Positions 9,410-19,360 of a stretch of DNA of 64,000 nucleotides are shown here, piece by piece. The translations under genes and the position numbers were made by a program. Position 1 is the stretch's first letter, and the number at the start of each line of letters is the position of its first letter. The notes under the pieces were generated by a model. That model made no database searches and was not told the origin of the DNA. It saw only the letters and a list, made by a program, of their open reading frames with translations. Origin of the DNA: Paramacrobiotus metropolitanus (lineage: Eukaryota > Tardigrada > Eutardigrada > Parachela > Macrobiotidae); contig NW_026570261.1 in NCBI RefSeq assembly GCF_019649055.1, positions 806,001 through 870,000 on the forward strand, written 5' to 3'.

Positions 9410-12400
9410 ATGTCAGGTCGTCACCGACACGACCCACCTTCCAGCGGATCGAACAGCGGACGCAGCGGCAGTGGATCGCACCGATCCCAGCCTTACCCGC
9501 CTCATCGCTCAACATCGCGATCGGATAATTCGCGGTCGGCCACACAGACGCCCTTACCGCAGGTAGATAATCCTAGCGCTAACTTAACAGCTAATGTGTT
9601 AGCAGGTCTTACGGTCGGGCCCCAACGTGGAGCGATACCGCCGCAAGTTTTGCCGCCGAACACAGCAGTCGATAACACAGGCTGCCTGTGGAATCTCGGC
9701 ACTGGAACGAGTCAGACGACTCCGGTAACGGCAGCAGACCCACATGGTCAAGCGCCACCGTATCAGTGGTCGGCACCGACAACAATAGTCGGACCGACCA
9801 GCTCGGCATCAACAATGATGACCGGAGCAGTTTACCCGACACCGACAATGGTGCCAGGGATGGCGAACACGCCAACAACGATTTACATGGTGCCCACAAT
9901 GGCGCCGGGAATGGCTAACATGGCTGGCCCGATCTACACGACGCCCACATTGGCGCCGAGTAGCTTTCCATACACCCCACCGGCGATGCGATTTGCATCA
10001 ATCCCGCCAACGTTGGGAATGCCGCCCCCCCAAATCGCAACGATCAGTATGATCAATCCGGATGGCACAATTTCGCCACCAAGGCCAATATTGCTCACGC
10101 CACCGACTTCGCCGACTCATCTTCGACCACCTGGACAACAAAGTTCCTGGATGGATCCGAACGCGACGACCCACTTATTGAATCGGCTGAACCAACACCG
10201 AAACCAGGTCAGAGGACAGAGCCAACAAGTGCCTGTTTCGACGACGGCCACACAGGTCGTAACGTCGATGCCTCCACCTTATGTGGTCGTCCAAGAAATT
10301 AACACCAACGGAAGGACTGACGAGGAACTCCGTCAACAAGCAAAACTGGCTCGTGCTCACATAGACACGATTAGCCACGCGTTGACGCAGACTTCGCAGA
10401 TGGATCCAAGCCACGCCGACTATCGAGCGGCACTATTGAATCAGCTCTCCTACAACGAGACACGGCTGAATGAGACCAACAAGACGCTCTACGAGAGGGA
10501 ACAACAATCTCTCCGAATCTGCCAACAGGCAGTAGCCCGGAATGTAGCCCAGAGGCTGGGAGACCCAGAACCAGACCCTTCCTCGATAACCACGCAGGTT
10601 GTCGTACCGACGTCCCAGCCGACTCCGTCGACTTCGGCAGGCCAACAAGTGCCTGGCCGAACACCGTCGTTGGAGATCGGAAAACTCCGTATCCAGAAGG
10701 AGGAGGCTATGAAGGAGGCAGTGAAACTCAGAATGAGTTACACAAGAATCCCCCATACATCGGAGAACTACTCGGCCGAGATGGGACGGATAGAGCGGGA
10801 AGAACGACAATTAACCGACTCAGCCGCCCACCTGGAAAGGAAGATACGAGCCGAGGAACGAAACTTGCGCTCGTCCGGAGCCTCGGCACCGACCACACAG
10901 GCGGTGATTGACGAGGAAATCCGGTTAGCTCGGCTGGACGCTTTAGCGCAAAAACGCAACGAATACCTCCACAGGATCGACGAGGCGAAGCAACGTCTGC
11001 CCACACTCGATCCGACTAAGGGACATCACCATCGAATTTTTCAGAGCAATCTCGAACTGATTGACCACTGGACAAAGAAATACATGGAGCAGGAGAACGA
11101 AATCCGAGCACTCCAACCGGTGACGACCCAACCAGCGGCCGTCCCGACGAGCCAACCCCAACCGATGATGACGGTGAACGTAGGCCAAGGATTGTTACCA
11201 ATCCAGATCCCGGCTTTCCAGCAACCGACACAGCAGGTCCCACAAGGACCACCCGTATCCCCGCTCCCAACATTGCAGGAGCTACGGGCATTCTTAAGAA
11301 TGGCTGGAATAGTTGTGGAACGAATGGGCGCGGTCATGGACGATACACAGGCCGGAACTCCTGAATGGCAAGCCGTCGAACACAACGGGAAGGTCATTCG
11401 CGATTACATGGCAGGACTCCAGTCATACTTGACTACCGGACTGCCAACAACGATGGCAGAACTGACCGTCATCCAAACAAGGATGCAGAACGCACAAAAC
11501 CGAATCGACCGGCATCCCCATCTGACCCAAAACTTGGAAGCAGCGGAAAGGAGGTCGTTAGCCGAACCAATGCCTCAAATAACGGACGTACGGGCCGCCA
11601 TCGAGGTCGGAAATCGAATCCTTGATGGCATAAGGATGACGCAAGGCGGAGACTTAACAGCTATCGCCAACAGAGCTCAGATAGTTAATGACCTCCACCG
11701 AAGTTTGCGCGGCGCCCGCCAATTACTCGAACTACGTGACGGGATAACGACAGATGACCAGGCCACCCGACTGAATATGCATTACCGAAGGATTCAACAG
11801 ATAATCCAGAGCCAGACGGGTGGAACCGAACAACAGGTTCCCCAGCTCCGGTATCATGCTATGGCACTTCAGATCGGACAGGATGACCAGACGACAGAGG
11901 TCTGGAAAACCATCCTCGACGGCAAAGAAACCCTTCAAGCCATCTATGGACGAATAGCCAATGGAATCCAGAATCCCACTGACTTAGATCCAGTTCGGAA
12001 AATTAACGATCTCATAGCTCACACAGGGCTAACTGAAGATCTTACTCGGTACGGCTTGCCCACCACAGAGGTGGACAAACACCGACTCCGAACAGCCATG
12101 GATCAAGTGAAGACGGCAATCCTAGCGGAAAAATCTCCGACCTCACAGACGGATAACGTCCAACCGACGACGGTACAACCGGGAGCCATCGTAACTTCAC
12201 CGATATCATCGCCTCCACCGCCGACCACACAGGTCGACAGTGAAGCACACCCGCCGAATACACAAGTGTTCGACCCGGCACGACTCCGGACGCTCGAAAC
12301 ACTGAAACGGAAGCGGGATGAAGTGATCAATCAGTCGAACGCGATTAAGGAACGGATGCAGAATCTCCCAACAAGTGGAGCCGACCATCCTCGCGAATTC

Positions 12401-15400
12401 CAAGTCCTGCTCAACCAGTACAAGCAGGCATATGATCGCCAAGCGGAGCTCGACAAAGTAATTTACGTCGAGCAACAGATGATTCAGCTGACCGCAACAC
12501 CACGGTCTCCACAGACGATGCAGGCACTAGCGACGCCGGCTACGAACGGTGAGAAGACCATGACCGACGCCAGGAGAGCCCTACGAGAGGCAAAGCAAAT
12601 CCTGGGGAAGATACGCGAACGTTCGCAACAGGGTTTGGAACGCTATGCCTTACAGAAGATTGAAGACTTCACAGCTTACATAGAGCTCGTCGAAAGTCTA
12701 ATCCAAAGCGGGACGCCACAAACGATGGCACATCAACGGCTACTGGAGCCAGGAGTCGCGCTACTATCCAAGCTCAACGAGGAGCATCGGAGTCTTTTAC
12801 CTGCACTATCGACGACGACCACACAGGCCGCAACGTCGAACACCTCACCTGACAGGACGATCCTCTACGCCAAAAGCGCCATAAAAGAGGCGGAACGCGC
12901 ACTGAGACGAATTCGGCGACGCGCCGCGAGAGGAATCGAACCGAACGGGCAGAAGATAGCCTCCGAGTTCGACACTCACATACAACTGCTGAGAAACCTG
13001 ATACAACCAGGTGTAGTCGAACCGGGAGCTCATTTCCAACTCGCGATGGACGCCATCAACCGGCTAAAAGACTACAGCCGAAGCCAAAGCCGACTACCCG
13101 ACTCCGACACGGAGACCTCGGACGCATTACCGTCGACCTCATCGGCGGCGGAAATGCACTCGGCAATGCGGAAAAGCCGCAGGGAGAAAATGGCTTCCAT
13201 AATCGGCGATGGATGGAATCTACTGGATCACCTCCAGAGATCCTTCGTCAACGAGACACCAACCGACGCCGAAACGCTCAAGGTAGCCAGGCAGAAGATG
13301 AACGACTTGACGGCCTACCTGAAAAGAGCGGATCACCTAATTATGAAAGATGAACCGACCGAGGTCGACGAACGACAACTTAGAGCGGTAGTCGAGCGAA
13401 TCACAGAGATCCTCGATGCGGAACCCGCATACACCATACGGATTCCGTCGCCGTCGTCACCTCGCCGAGCAGCACCGACTACGACAGCGGTGATGACCCT
13501 AGTCGGCACCACACCGATGGAAAACTTAACGGCCAACATGGATATAATCTGTCAAGCTGGACAAGATTTGGCTGATATTTACTACCACCGACTAAGTGGA
13601 ACCCTAACGGAACAAGAGCAAACCGACCTCGAACGGATCGACCGAGCACTACGGCTCGAGTTGGATTGGGCCGACACCCTAGGCTCATGGGAAATCCCAC
13701 CGCCAGGTCCGAACCGAGATCGGCTAATTGAGGCGCTTCAGTCGGTGGTCGAGCACGTCAAGCAGTACTTGGCTAACCCGAACAAAGCGGGTGCGCCAGT
13801 ACCGGCTCGGGAGAAAACACCTTCTCCAGTCCCATCAGTCGGACTTGACGTTGAACTTCCATTCACCGAAGTAGTCGAACAGAAAGAAGTCAACATCGGT
13901 GAAGTCGAAGATCAGTACAGAGAAGCGGTCGAAGTCATGGAGAAACTCGGAAAACAACTCCGGGAGCTCGACCCCAACAACGCTATGGAGAAACAGATGC
14001 GTGACGCCTTGGATCAGCAGTACAATATCTGCTCAAGGCGGGTCGAAGACTTGTGGAAAATCCTCGAGGCTAACCCACAAAGGGTTCAGCCGACCTCCAT
14101 TCAACCGCAACCGACCACTTCGCAACAACCGCTAGAGCCCACACTGGCAGAACAGCGGACAGCTCTCAACGACAAACTGGCCCGTACACAGAGAATTGCC
14201 GACAGCCTGCAACGACAGGTCGATAATATGGACGGAACAGATCCGACCATCCGTAACATTCGGACGGCAATCGAAGACCAGATTAGAGTCTCCCAGATGC
14301 ACATTCAAGACCTGCAAGTCGACTTCGAACTTTTACGGCGGAAAGAACTCGAACAATATCGGAAAGAAGCGGAACGACGCGCACCCGGTTCGCAACAGCC
14401 GAACACTTCGAGTCAGCCGACTTCGACGACAGCTCGGATTCAACTCAAACCGACTTCGACGGCAGGCTTGACTCAACCGAAACCGATGGAAATGGCCGAC
14501 CGGCCCATGTCTCCGGCCACGGAAGCTCGGATCATGGAAGCCATACCGGACACTGACGAGTTGCCGAGCACGGTCGCGCCACATATAGTCAAGTTACTGG
14601 CTAGAGTAGCGGAACTCATCACAGAGATGAGGGCCCGCAGAAACTTTTGTGTCGATAACAGCCAAGAAGCTAATGATTTGCATCGAGACATCCTGGCATG
14701 GGGAAACAACGCTCGGTTTATACGACGACTTTGTCATCCGGACGCCCCACAAACGACTAGGACTCGGCAACACCTTATCCGAACTACCTCCTGGTTGGAA
14801 ACAAGGGTGAATGAGTACGAGGAAGAGAAGGAACGAGACAAAGAACAGAAGTCGACCAGCGTGGTAACAAACGCCATGGCTGAAGGTCGGTCGTCTCGGA
14901 TCACAAAGATCCAGACGGCTAGGAAACCGACTTTCGACTCCGTCCGACTTCCACCTCCAGCCCCACCAGCCAAACCCGACCTCGAGTGGATAAAAGCAGT
15001 CAACACACAGTTACTGCGAGCAGACGCTGTCATCATCGAACTCAGAAAAATGATGGACGAAACCGACCAACGGAGTCCACAATACTGTCAGATCGACATT
15101 AACCTCGGACACTTGGAGAATAACACCAAGGAAGCCCGATTCATCCTCCGACCAACAACAGTTTGGTCGGTTAAGAATCAGGAACGGCTACAAACACTAG
15201 TAGCCATGATTCAGTCCTTCGTAGACGACTTCTACAAACGGAAGGAAGCGGAAGAACAGAAGAAATCGAAGAGACCGCCATCCCCTAAAAAGCCAAAGGT
15301 ACAACCTGTCAAACCGACACAGGTAGTTCCACCGGTGAGTCATCAAGACGAGCCGATGGACGAAGTGCCAGTCCCTCCACTCGAAGGTGACGACGAACCA

Positions 15401-17170
15401 ATGGATACCTCGGAGGAAGTCGGAACAACAGAAGCAACCCGACCCAAGCCCCTGGAACGACCTACAACGTTACCTGGGCTCTCACAAAGAGAACCACAGA
15501 GTGAACGGACACCAGATGGTCGGCTTATCCTCCAACCAGGCGGATCGAACTCACCAAAGTTTGCACGGAAGCCAAAACAAACGGATAACGTCGAAGAGCA
15601 TGGACCACGCAGGCGGCTCTTCCCGTCGAAGTCGCCACCACCGGTCAGGACCAAAGAACAACCCCTGGAAGTCCTGAAGGCGACTCCGTCTTCCTTACCA
15701 CCGGCCGAAGAGAAGCCGAGCCCGTCACGGAAAGTGATGGGAGCAAAGGCTTTGTTCACACCGGCCGTTCATAAGAAGTTTGTCGGTCAAGCTAAGACGC
15801 TGGACCTTCAACGGATACTCTACGAAGCACAACTTCAAGGAGGTATCCGAGATCGGACCATGACAGAAGAGCAACAGACTCAGATGGCCCAGAAGATCCA
15901 TGCTACAATTCAGGACAGGGATAAAGTCCTCAGACGGTTGGTGACTTTAAGATGCGGAAAGCAGGAGTTACGACAACTCCCGCTGGATACGAACATGATC
16001 CAGACAATCCAAAGCCTCCGCAATCCTAGCGTCAACCCGGGTGCCTACACACTGGAAATTCAACCTCGGCCCGGAGAAGAGGTGACCGAGAAGATTCCGA
16101 TAACAATGTCGGACAGTAGTGAAGAAGAGGAGAACGCGGACAACAACGACTCCGACGACTCCACTAAACAAAAGGCGGCGGGACCAGCGAAGGGATCTAC
16201 ACCGAAACGCGATAGATCACCGGTGAAACAGATTTCACCGACCCGATCAGCATCCCAGCCGACTAAGCTACCAAGCCAACCGACGATCGAGAAACCACTT
16301 AGGTTCTCACCTCGGAACACCCCCACGAAACCGAAGAAAACCGAGGACGAGATGGACACAACATCCCCCTCGGAAGCGCGAGTCGGAACCACGGTCGAAA
16401 CGTCACCACAAAGGGACGAACCGACCTCTGTTCACTCCGGCCCACGTCTGACAATAGACGAGTCTCGAACGAACGAGTCGACGGCCGAGTCGAATAACAT
16501 ACCGACCAAACGGAGTACAGCTAAGGAGAAACCACCTCAGGACTCGTCGCGGGAATTTCATGATGACCTAGCCCTACAACATGTAAAGGACTTAACGAGG
16601 TCGGAACAGGATGCCTGCATCGACATGGCATACCCGGAGGATAGGGAACTCTGGCACTCGCTGAGAATCCGACGTGCCAGTATAGTCGGAAACACCACGG
16701 AAGCTCGGCGTGACCACGACCGACTTACCGAAAAGATGGCCGACGTCATGAAACGTATGGGAGAACATTACCGAGCGGAAAGGAGCCGACCTAAAGCCCT
16801 ACAAGAGGCTACGACGACTCATGATCACCGCCCGGAACCCAAGCCGACTAAGAAGACGGTACAGCCACCTGTCGTCAAGATGAAAGTTCCCCCTCCAATC
16901 AGACAACCTTCTGTCCAAATTGACGACGATCCGGATATGCGGGTCATCAACTCGGCCAACTCCGCGAAATCCCACAAGGATAAACGGAAGGCCAAGAAGG
17001 AAGCAGCAAAACAGTCTGTCAAGCCGCAACCGACGGAAATCCAGAAGAAACCAGTCAAGTTGGAAGCCAAGGAGCCGGCTAAACCGAAGTCGGACTCCAC
17101 GGTTAAGACGCCGAAGCCCAACCCGGCTAAACGGCATAAGTCATCTGACGACTTGGATCATTTCGGATAA
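9410..17170 (+). CDS. ORF3: 2,586-aa modular helical protein of the retroelement
   Basis: Not recognised as any known family. A single uninterrupted frame of 7.76 kb. The first about 280 residues are S/P/T/M-rich and low complexity. Then about a dozen helical modules of 60-90 residues, rich in Glu, Arg, Leu and Gln, follow as beads on a string. Some are visibly related, such as the modules starting DARRALREAKQILGKIRER and AKSAIKEAERALRRIRRR. Pro/Thr/Gln linkers, often PTTQV or TTEV, separate them. The last about 700 residues are basic, acidic and Ser-rich in turn (SDSSEEEEN, KKTEDEMD, Lys/Pro tail) and look disordered. Several linkers coincide with ACACA-loop hairpins in the RNA. The shape suggests a coiled-coil scaffold, but function is unknown. 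Start chosen at the first ATG after the acceptor-like site. Confidence 0.8.
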   Translation: MSGRHRHDPPSSGSNSGRSGSGSHRSQPYPPHRSTSRSDNSRSATQTPLPQVDNPSANLTANVLAGLTVGPQRGAIPPQVLPPNTAVDNTGCLWNLGTGTSQTTPVTAADPHGQAPPYQWSAPTTIVGPTSSASTMMTGAVYPTPTMVPGMANTPTTIYMVPTMAPGMANMAGPIYTTPTLAPSSFPYTPPAMRFASIPPTLGMPPPQIATISMINPDGTISPPRPILLTPPTSPTHLRPPGQQSSWMDPNATTHLLNRLNQHRNQVRGQSQQVPVSTTATQVVTSMPPPYVVVQEINTNGRTDEELRQQAKLARAHIDTISHALTQTSQMDPSHADYRAALLNQLSYNETRLNETNKTLYEREQQSLRICQQAVARNVAQRLGDPEPDPSSITTQVVVPTSQPTPSTSAGQQVPGRTPSLEIGKLRIQKEEAMKEAVKLRMSYTRIPHTSENYSAEMGRIEREERQLTDSAAHLERKIRAEERNLRSSGASAPTTQAVIDEEIRLARLDALAQKRNEYLHRIDEAKQRLPTLDPTKGHHHRIFQSNLELIDHWTKKYMEQENEIRALQPVTTQPAAVPTSQPQPMMTVNVGQGLLPIQIPAFQQPTQQVPQGPPVSPLPTLQELRAFLRMAGIVVERMGAVMDDTQAGTPEWQAVEHNGKVIRDYMAGLQSYLTTGLPTTMAELTVIQTRMQNAQNRIDRHPHLTQNLEAAERRSLAEPMPQITDVRAAIEVGNRILDGIRMTQGGDLTAIANRAQIVNDLHRSLRGARQLLELRDGITTDDQATRLNMHYRRIQQIIQSQTGGTEQQVPQLRYHAMALQIGQDDQTTEVWKTILDGKETLQAIYGRIANGIQNPTDLDPVRKINDLIAHTGLTEDLTRYGLPTTEVDKHRLRTAMDQVKTAILAEKSPTSQTDNVQPTTVQPGAIVTSPISSPPPPTTQVDSEAHPPNTQVFDPARLRTLETLKRKRDEVINQSNAIKERMQNLPTSGADHPREFQVLLNQYKQAYDRQAELDKVIYVEQQMIQLTATPRSPQTMQALATPATNGEKTMTDARRALREAKQILGKIRERSQQGLERYALQKIEDFTAYIELVESLIQSGTPQTMAHQRLLEPGVALLSKLNEEHRSLLPALSTTTTQAATSNTSPDRTILYAKSAIKEAERALRRIRRRAARGIEPNGQKIASEFDTHIQLLRNLIQPGVVEPGAHFQLAMDAINRLKDYSRSQSRLPDSDTETSDALPSTSSAAEMHSAMRKSRREKMASIIGDGWNLLDHLQRSFVNETPTDAETLKVARQKMNDLTAYLKRADHLIMKDEPTEVDERQLRAVVERITEILDAEPAYTIRIPSPSSPRRAAPTTTAVMTLVGTTPMENLTANMDIICQAGQDLADIYYHRLSGTLTEQEQTDLERIDRALRLELDWADTLGSWEIPPPGPNRDRLIEALQSVVEHVKQYLANPNKAGAPVPAREKTPSPVPSVGLDVELPFTEVVEQKEVNIGEVEDQYREAVEVMEKLGKQLRELDPNNAMEKQMRDALDQQYNICSRRVEDLWKILEANPQRVQPTSIQPQPTTSQQPLEPTLAEQRTALNDKLARTQRIADSLQRQVDNMDGTDPTIRNIRTAIEDQIRVSQMHIQDLQVDFELLRRKELEQYRKEAERRAPGSQQPNTSSQPTSTTARIQLKPTSTAGLTQPKPMEMADRPMSPATEARIMEAIPDTDELPSTVAPHIVKLLARVAELITEMRARRNFCVDNSQEANDLHRDILAWGNNARFIRRLCHPDAPQTTRTRQHLIRTTSWLETRVNEYEEEKERDKEQKSTSVVTNAMAEGRSSRITKIQTARKPTFDSVRLPPPAPPAKPDLEWIKAVNTQLLRADAVIIELRKMMDETDQRSPQYCQIDINLGHLENNTKEARFILRPTTVWSVKNQERLQTLVAMIQSFVDDFYKRKEAEEQKKSKRPPSPKKPKVQPVKPTQVVPPVSHQDEPMDEVPVPPLEGDDEPMDTSEEVGTTEATRPKPLERPTTLPGLSQREPQSERTPDGRLILQPGGSNSPKFARKPKQTDNVEEHGPRRRLFPSKSPPPVRTKEQPLEVLKATPSSLPPAEEKPSPSRKVMGAKALFTPAVHKKFVGQAKTLDLQRILYEAQLQGGIRDRTMTEEQQTQMAQKIHATIQDRDKVLRRLVTLRCGKQELRQLPLDTNMIQTIQSLRNPSVNPGAYTLEIQPRPGEEVTEKIPITMSDSSEEEENADNNDSDDSTKQKAAGPAKGSTPKRDRSPVKQISPTRSASQPTKLPSQPTIEKPLRFSPRNTPTKPKKTEDEMDTTSPSEARVGTTVETSPQRDEPTSVHSGPRLTIDESRTNESTAESNNIPTKRSTAKEKPPQDSSREFHDDLALQHVKDLTRSEQDACIDMAYPEDRELWHSLRIRRASIVGNTTEARRDHDRLTEKMADVMKRMGEHYRAERSRPKALQEATTTHDHRPEPKPTKKTVQPPVVKMKVPPPIRQPSVQIDDDPDMRVINSANSAKSHKDKRKAKKEAAKQSVKPQPTEIQKKPVKLEAKEPAKPKSDSTVKTPKPNPAKRHKSSDDLDHFG
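10244..10260 (+). repeat. ACACA-loop hairpin in ORF3 (ACGGCC/GGTCGT)
   Basis: 6-bp stem with one G-T pair around loop ACACA, in a module linker. Confidence 0.65.
10584..10604 (+). repeat. ACGCA-loop hairpin in ORF3 (CGATAACC/GGTTGTCG)
   Basis: 8-bp stem with one T-G pair around loop ACGCA. Both arms differ from the common CGACC/GGTCG form yet remain complementary. Confidence 0.7.
10887..10906 (+). repeat. ACACA-loop hairpin with bulged A in ORF3
   Basis: CACCG-A-CC / GG-CGGTG: 7 pairs with a single bulged A, loop ACACA. The same bulge position recurs at 19243-19260. Confidence 0.6.
12060..12074 (+). repeat. ACAGA-loop hairpin in ORF3 (CCACC/GGTGG)
   Basis: Perfect 5-bp stem, loop ACAGA. 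Relative to CGACC/GGTCG the second base pair is swapped from G-C to C-G. Both changes fall at third codon positions (CCC, GTG). Confidence 0.7.
12222..12236 (+). repeat. ACACA-loop hairpin in ORF3 (CGACC/GGTCG)
   Basis: Perfect 5-bp stem with loop ACACA in a Pro/Thr linker, read as Thr-Thr-Gln-Val. Confidence 0.75.
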
Positions 17171-17216
17171 CATCCAAGCAGGAGGCGAAACCGGAACATG
17201 GTTGACGCATCAACTC

Positions 17217-19145
17217 ATGATGCAGATCGTCGCCTGGACCCTTGACTATGGATTAGCGGTCGCCGTCCACCGACAATGGGGACGGATGGCTGAACTTATC
17301 CAACCGGACCTCATCAAGTCACTTAAAAGTGCAGCTGCAAGAAACGCGGACGACACACCGACTAGAATCGCACGGTGTATTGGATATATTCGGAATCCCC
17401 GCGGATCGAACTTGGTCCAAATTGCCCGTGTATATAACGTGATGTACATGGACAAGAAGGGCAACATTGACGACATCATCAGCCATATCGAGGGCCGGAT
17501 AGAAGAATTGGTCGCCGCACATACCCTTCAGACGACAAACGCGGAACGCGACGTCCCTGTTCGGTATAACGTGCCGAACTTCATACCGGAACAACATCGG
17601 CGTGAATTCAACCTCCGGATGTCCTATGTCAACACAGACAAGCCTCCGGCAGGCACGGAACCGACCGAAGAATACAGCGACTCCAACGAACAACCGTCGG
17701 AAGACGCAGCCCAACTGCTGCATATAGCTCGTACGGCTGCACAGTCGTCACAAAGACGAGTCCAAGCCTTAACCCGACCTCGAGCACCGCACGAACCGAC
17801 AACATATGTCGGTACGGCATCGGCTCCGGCGGGACGAGCAAGTACAGCCAAACCAACTCGGAGTGCGAAGGGACGGTTCATACCGAAGGATGTACAATCA
17901 CTTCCACCGTCCTCGCCGATGGAAATTTCACCGGAACCGGAGGACTCTACCCAGCAAAAGGGAAAGTCCAAGTCGACCAAAGCAAAGTCGACTAAGCCGG
18001 CCAAGAAGAAGGAACCAAAGTCATCCGAGTTGGTATCGTCTTCGGAAGAAGAAACGGAAGACGACGATGAGGAAGACGAGGATTTCCAAACACCTGGAAA
18101 TGGCTCACCCAGGGACGATGACGATGACGATGACGACGAAAATGGTAAACCTCCACCACCGTCGAGCTCGGCACCTCAACAGCAGGCCGAACCGGAGATA
18201 CCGGCTAAACAAACGGAAGAGAAGGATAGCGGCGACAAGGCCGACGACTCCAAGAGCAACGAAGATGATGGCGGAGTATACGTCCCTCGTCAGTACGGTA
18301 AACGGGTACCACTGACGCCCCACTCTGAGCCACTTCGTTCGGACTTTCATGAGGACATGATAGAAGTCCTACCAGACGACATTCCTCCATTGGTCAACGT
18401 TAGGCTGAAGTACACCGGCATCAAATCGGCTTCGAAACCCAAGCCGAGCGTCTCGGAGTACGACGCAGGATGGATGTACACATTCGCCGCTCTGAGGGCC
18501 CTGGCTACACGTGGACCAAAGTTCGCCACACCAAAAATCGCCTTCAAACTCCTCCAACACTGGAAGGTAGATGAGACGGGCGATTGGCGACAACTTAGCC
18601 AGAACAACGTGAGGCACTACTGCGACCTAGGATATCATGCCGGGAAGCTGATACGTACATACACCAGCGGAAAGCGGATGTACTACGAGTTCCCACCGGC
18701 TAAGAAAGACCCGGCCCCTTCAACATACGAAGGATGGATACACGCCATACAGGCGTGCATGGAAATGTCCTGGCACCCCGACGGACTTACCCGCGGAAAA
18801 ATACTCCACCAACTCATAGCACGGTTTGAGTTCCAGTGGACATCAGCGGAACCGCAGTTGGTTGACCCTAAATACAAGGCCAAACCAGACGCAGTTGCCG
18901 GACGGAAGAAGTATTCCCTGGATGACGAACTAGAATTCGTCATATCAAAGGCACTTCACCAACAACAATTTGCCACGAATACCGACAAAACCCAAGGCGG
19001 TCAACGGTTTATCGCCTTAAACCCCTCAACCCATCGCTATGGACATTTACCGAAGGAACGACCTACCCCGGCACAATCGACCGAGTTGGCCGACTCGCAC
19101 CAAGCAAGTCGGCTCGGGTCGCCAGAGGTACCTACACGGGAATGA
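17217..19145 (+). CDS. ORF4: 643-aa protein, possibly with two winged-helix-like domains
   Basis: Not recognised. The start is taken as the first of two adjacent ATGs at 17217, 46 nt after the ORF3 stop. The frame is also open upstream inside ORF3, so frameshift expression is possible. An N-terminal helical domain of about 140 residues is followed by a long disordered middle (Ser/Lys stretches, a run of acidic residues DDDDDDDDEN near 18115-18142, Pro-rich). The C-terminal about 230 residues contain two similar segments. The first starts YDAGWMYTFAALRALATRG and the second starts YEGWIHAIQACMEMSWHP. Each has a Gly-Trp start, helices around a KI..L motif, and a later basic or aromatic strand. 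Winged-helix-like folds are an inference that needs structure prediction. Confidence 0.65.
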   Translation: MMQIVAWTLDYGLAVAVHRQWGRMAELIQPDLIKSLKSAAARNADDTPTRIARCIGYIRNPRGSNLVQIARVYNVMYMDKKGNIDDIISHIEGRIEELVAAHTLQTTNAERDVPVRYNVPNFIPEQHRREFNLRMSYVNTDKPPAGTEPTEEYSDSNEQPSEDAAQLLHIARTAAQSSQRRVQALTRPRAPHEPTTYVGTASAPAGRASTAKPTRSAKGRFIPKDVQSLPPSSPMEISPEPEDSTQQKGKSKSTKAKSTKPAKKKEPKSSELVSSSEEETEDDDEEDEDFQTPGNGSPRDDDDDDDDENGKPPPPSSSAPQQQAEPEIPAKQTEEKDSGDKADDSKSNEDDGGVYVPRQYGKRVPLTPHSEPLRSDFHEDMIEVLPDDIPPLVNVRLKYTGIKSASKPKPSVSEYDAGWMYTFAALRALATRGPKFATPKIAFKLLQHWKVDETGDWRQLSQNNVRHYCDLGYHAGKLIRTYTSGKRMYYEFPPAKKDPAPSTYEGWIHAIQACMEMSWHPDGLTRGKILHQLIARFEFQWTSAEPQLVDPKYKAKPDAVAGRKKYSLDDELEFVISKALHQQQFATNTDKTQGGQRFIALNPSTHRYGHLPKERPTPAQSTELADSHQASRLGSPEVPTRE

Positions 19146-19360
19146 GGAAACGCGGAAAGCGCCGGGAGAGAGGCATAACCGACCTCCTCCCATTGACACC
19201 ACACAGGCGTCAGCGACCAACAGAAGTCGACTCACCTCATTAGACGACCACAAAGGCGTCTTGGACCAGTCGAGAACCGACCTGGCCCGACCGTAGTAAT
19301 CATAGGGCGTAAATCATAGGACGCAACCGAGAAACGGCTTGCTTACTTTTACTTTGACAG
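19146..19360 (+). promoter_or_regulatory. Spacer with hairpins and splice-acceptor-like site before ORF5
   Basis: The spacer holds two ACACA-type hairpins (19195-19211, one mismatch; 19243-19260, loop ACAAA with a bulged A) and a CGAC/GTCG inverted pair around CAACAGAA. It ends in CTTACTTTTACTTTGACAG at 19360. The TGA inside this acceptor-like word is the upstream stop of the ORF5 frame, so the ORF5 frame opens exactly at the putative splice site. Confidence 0.5.
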
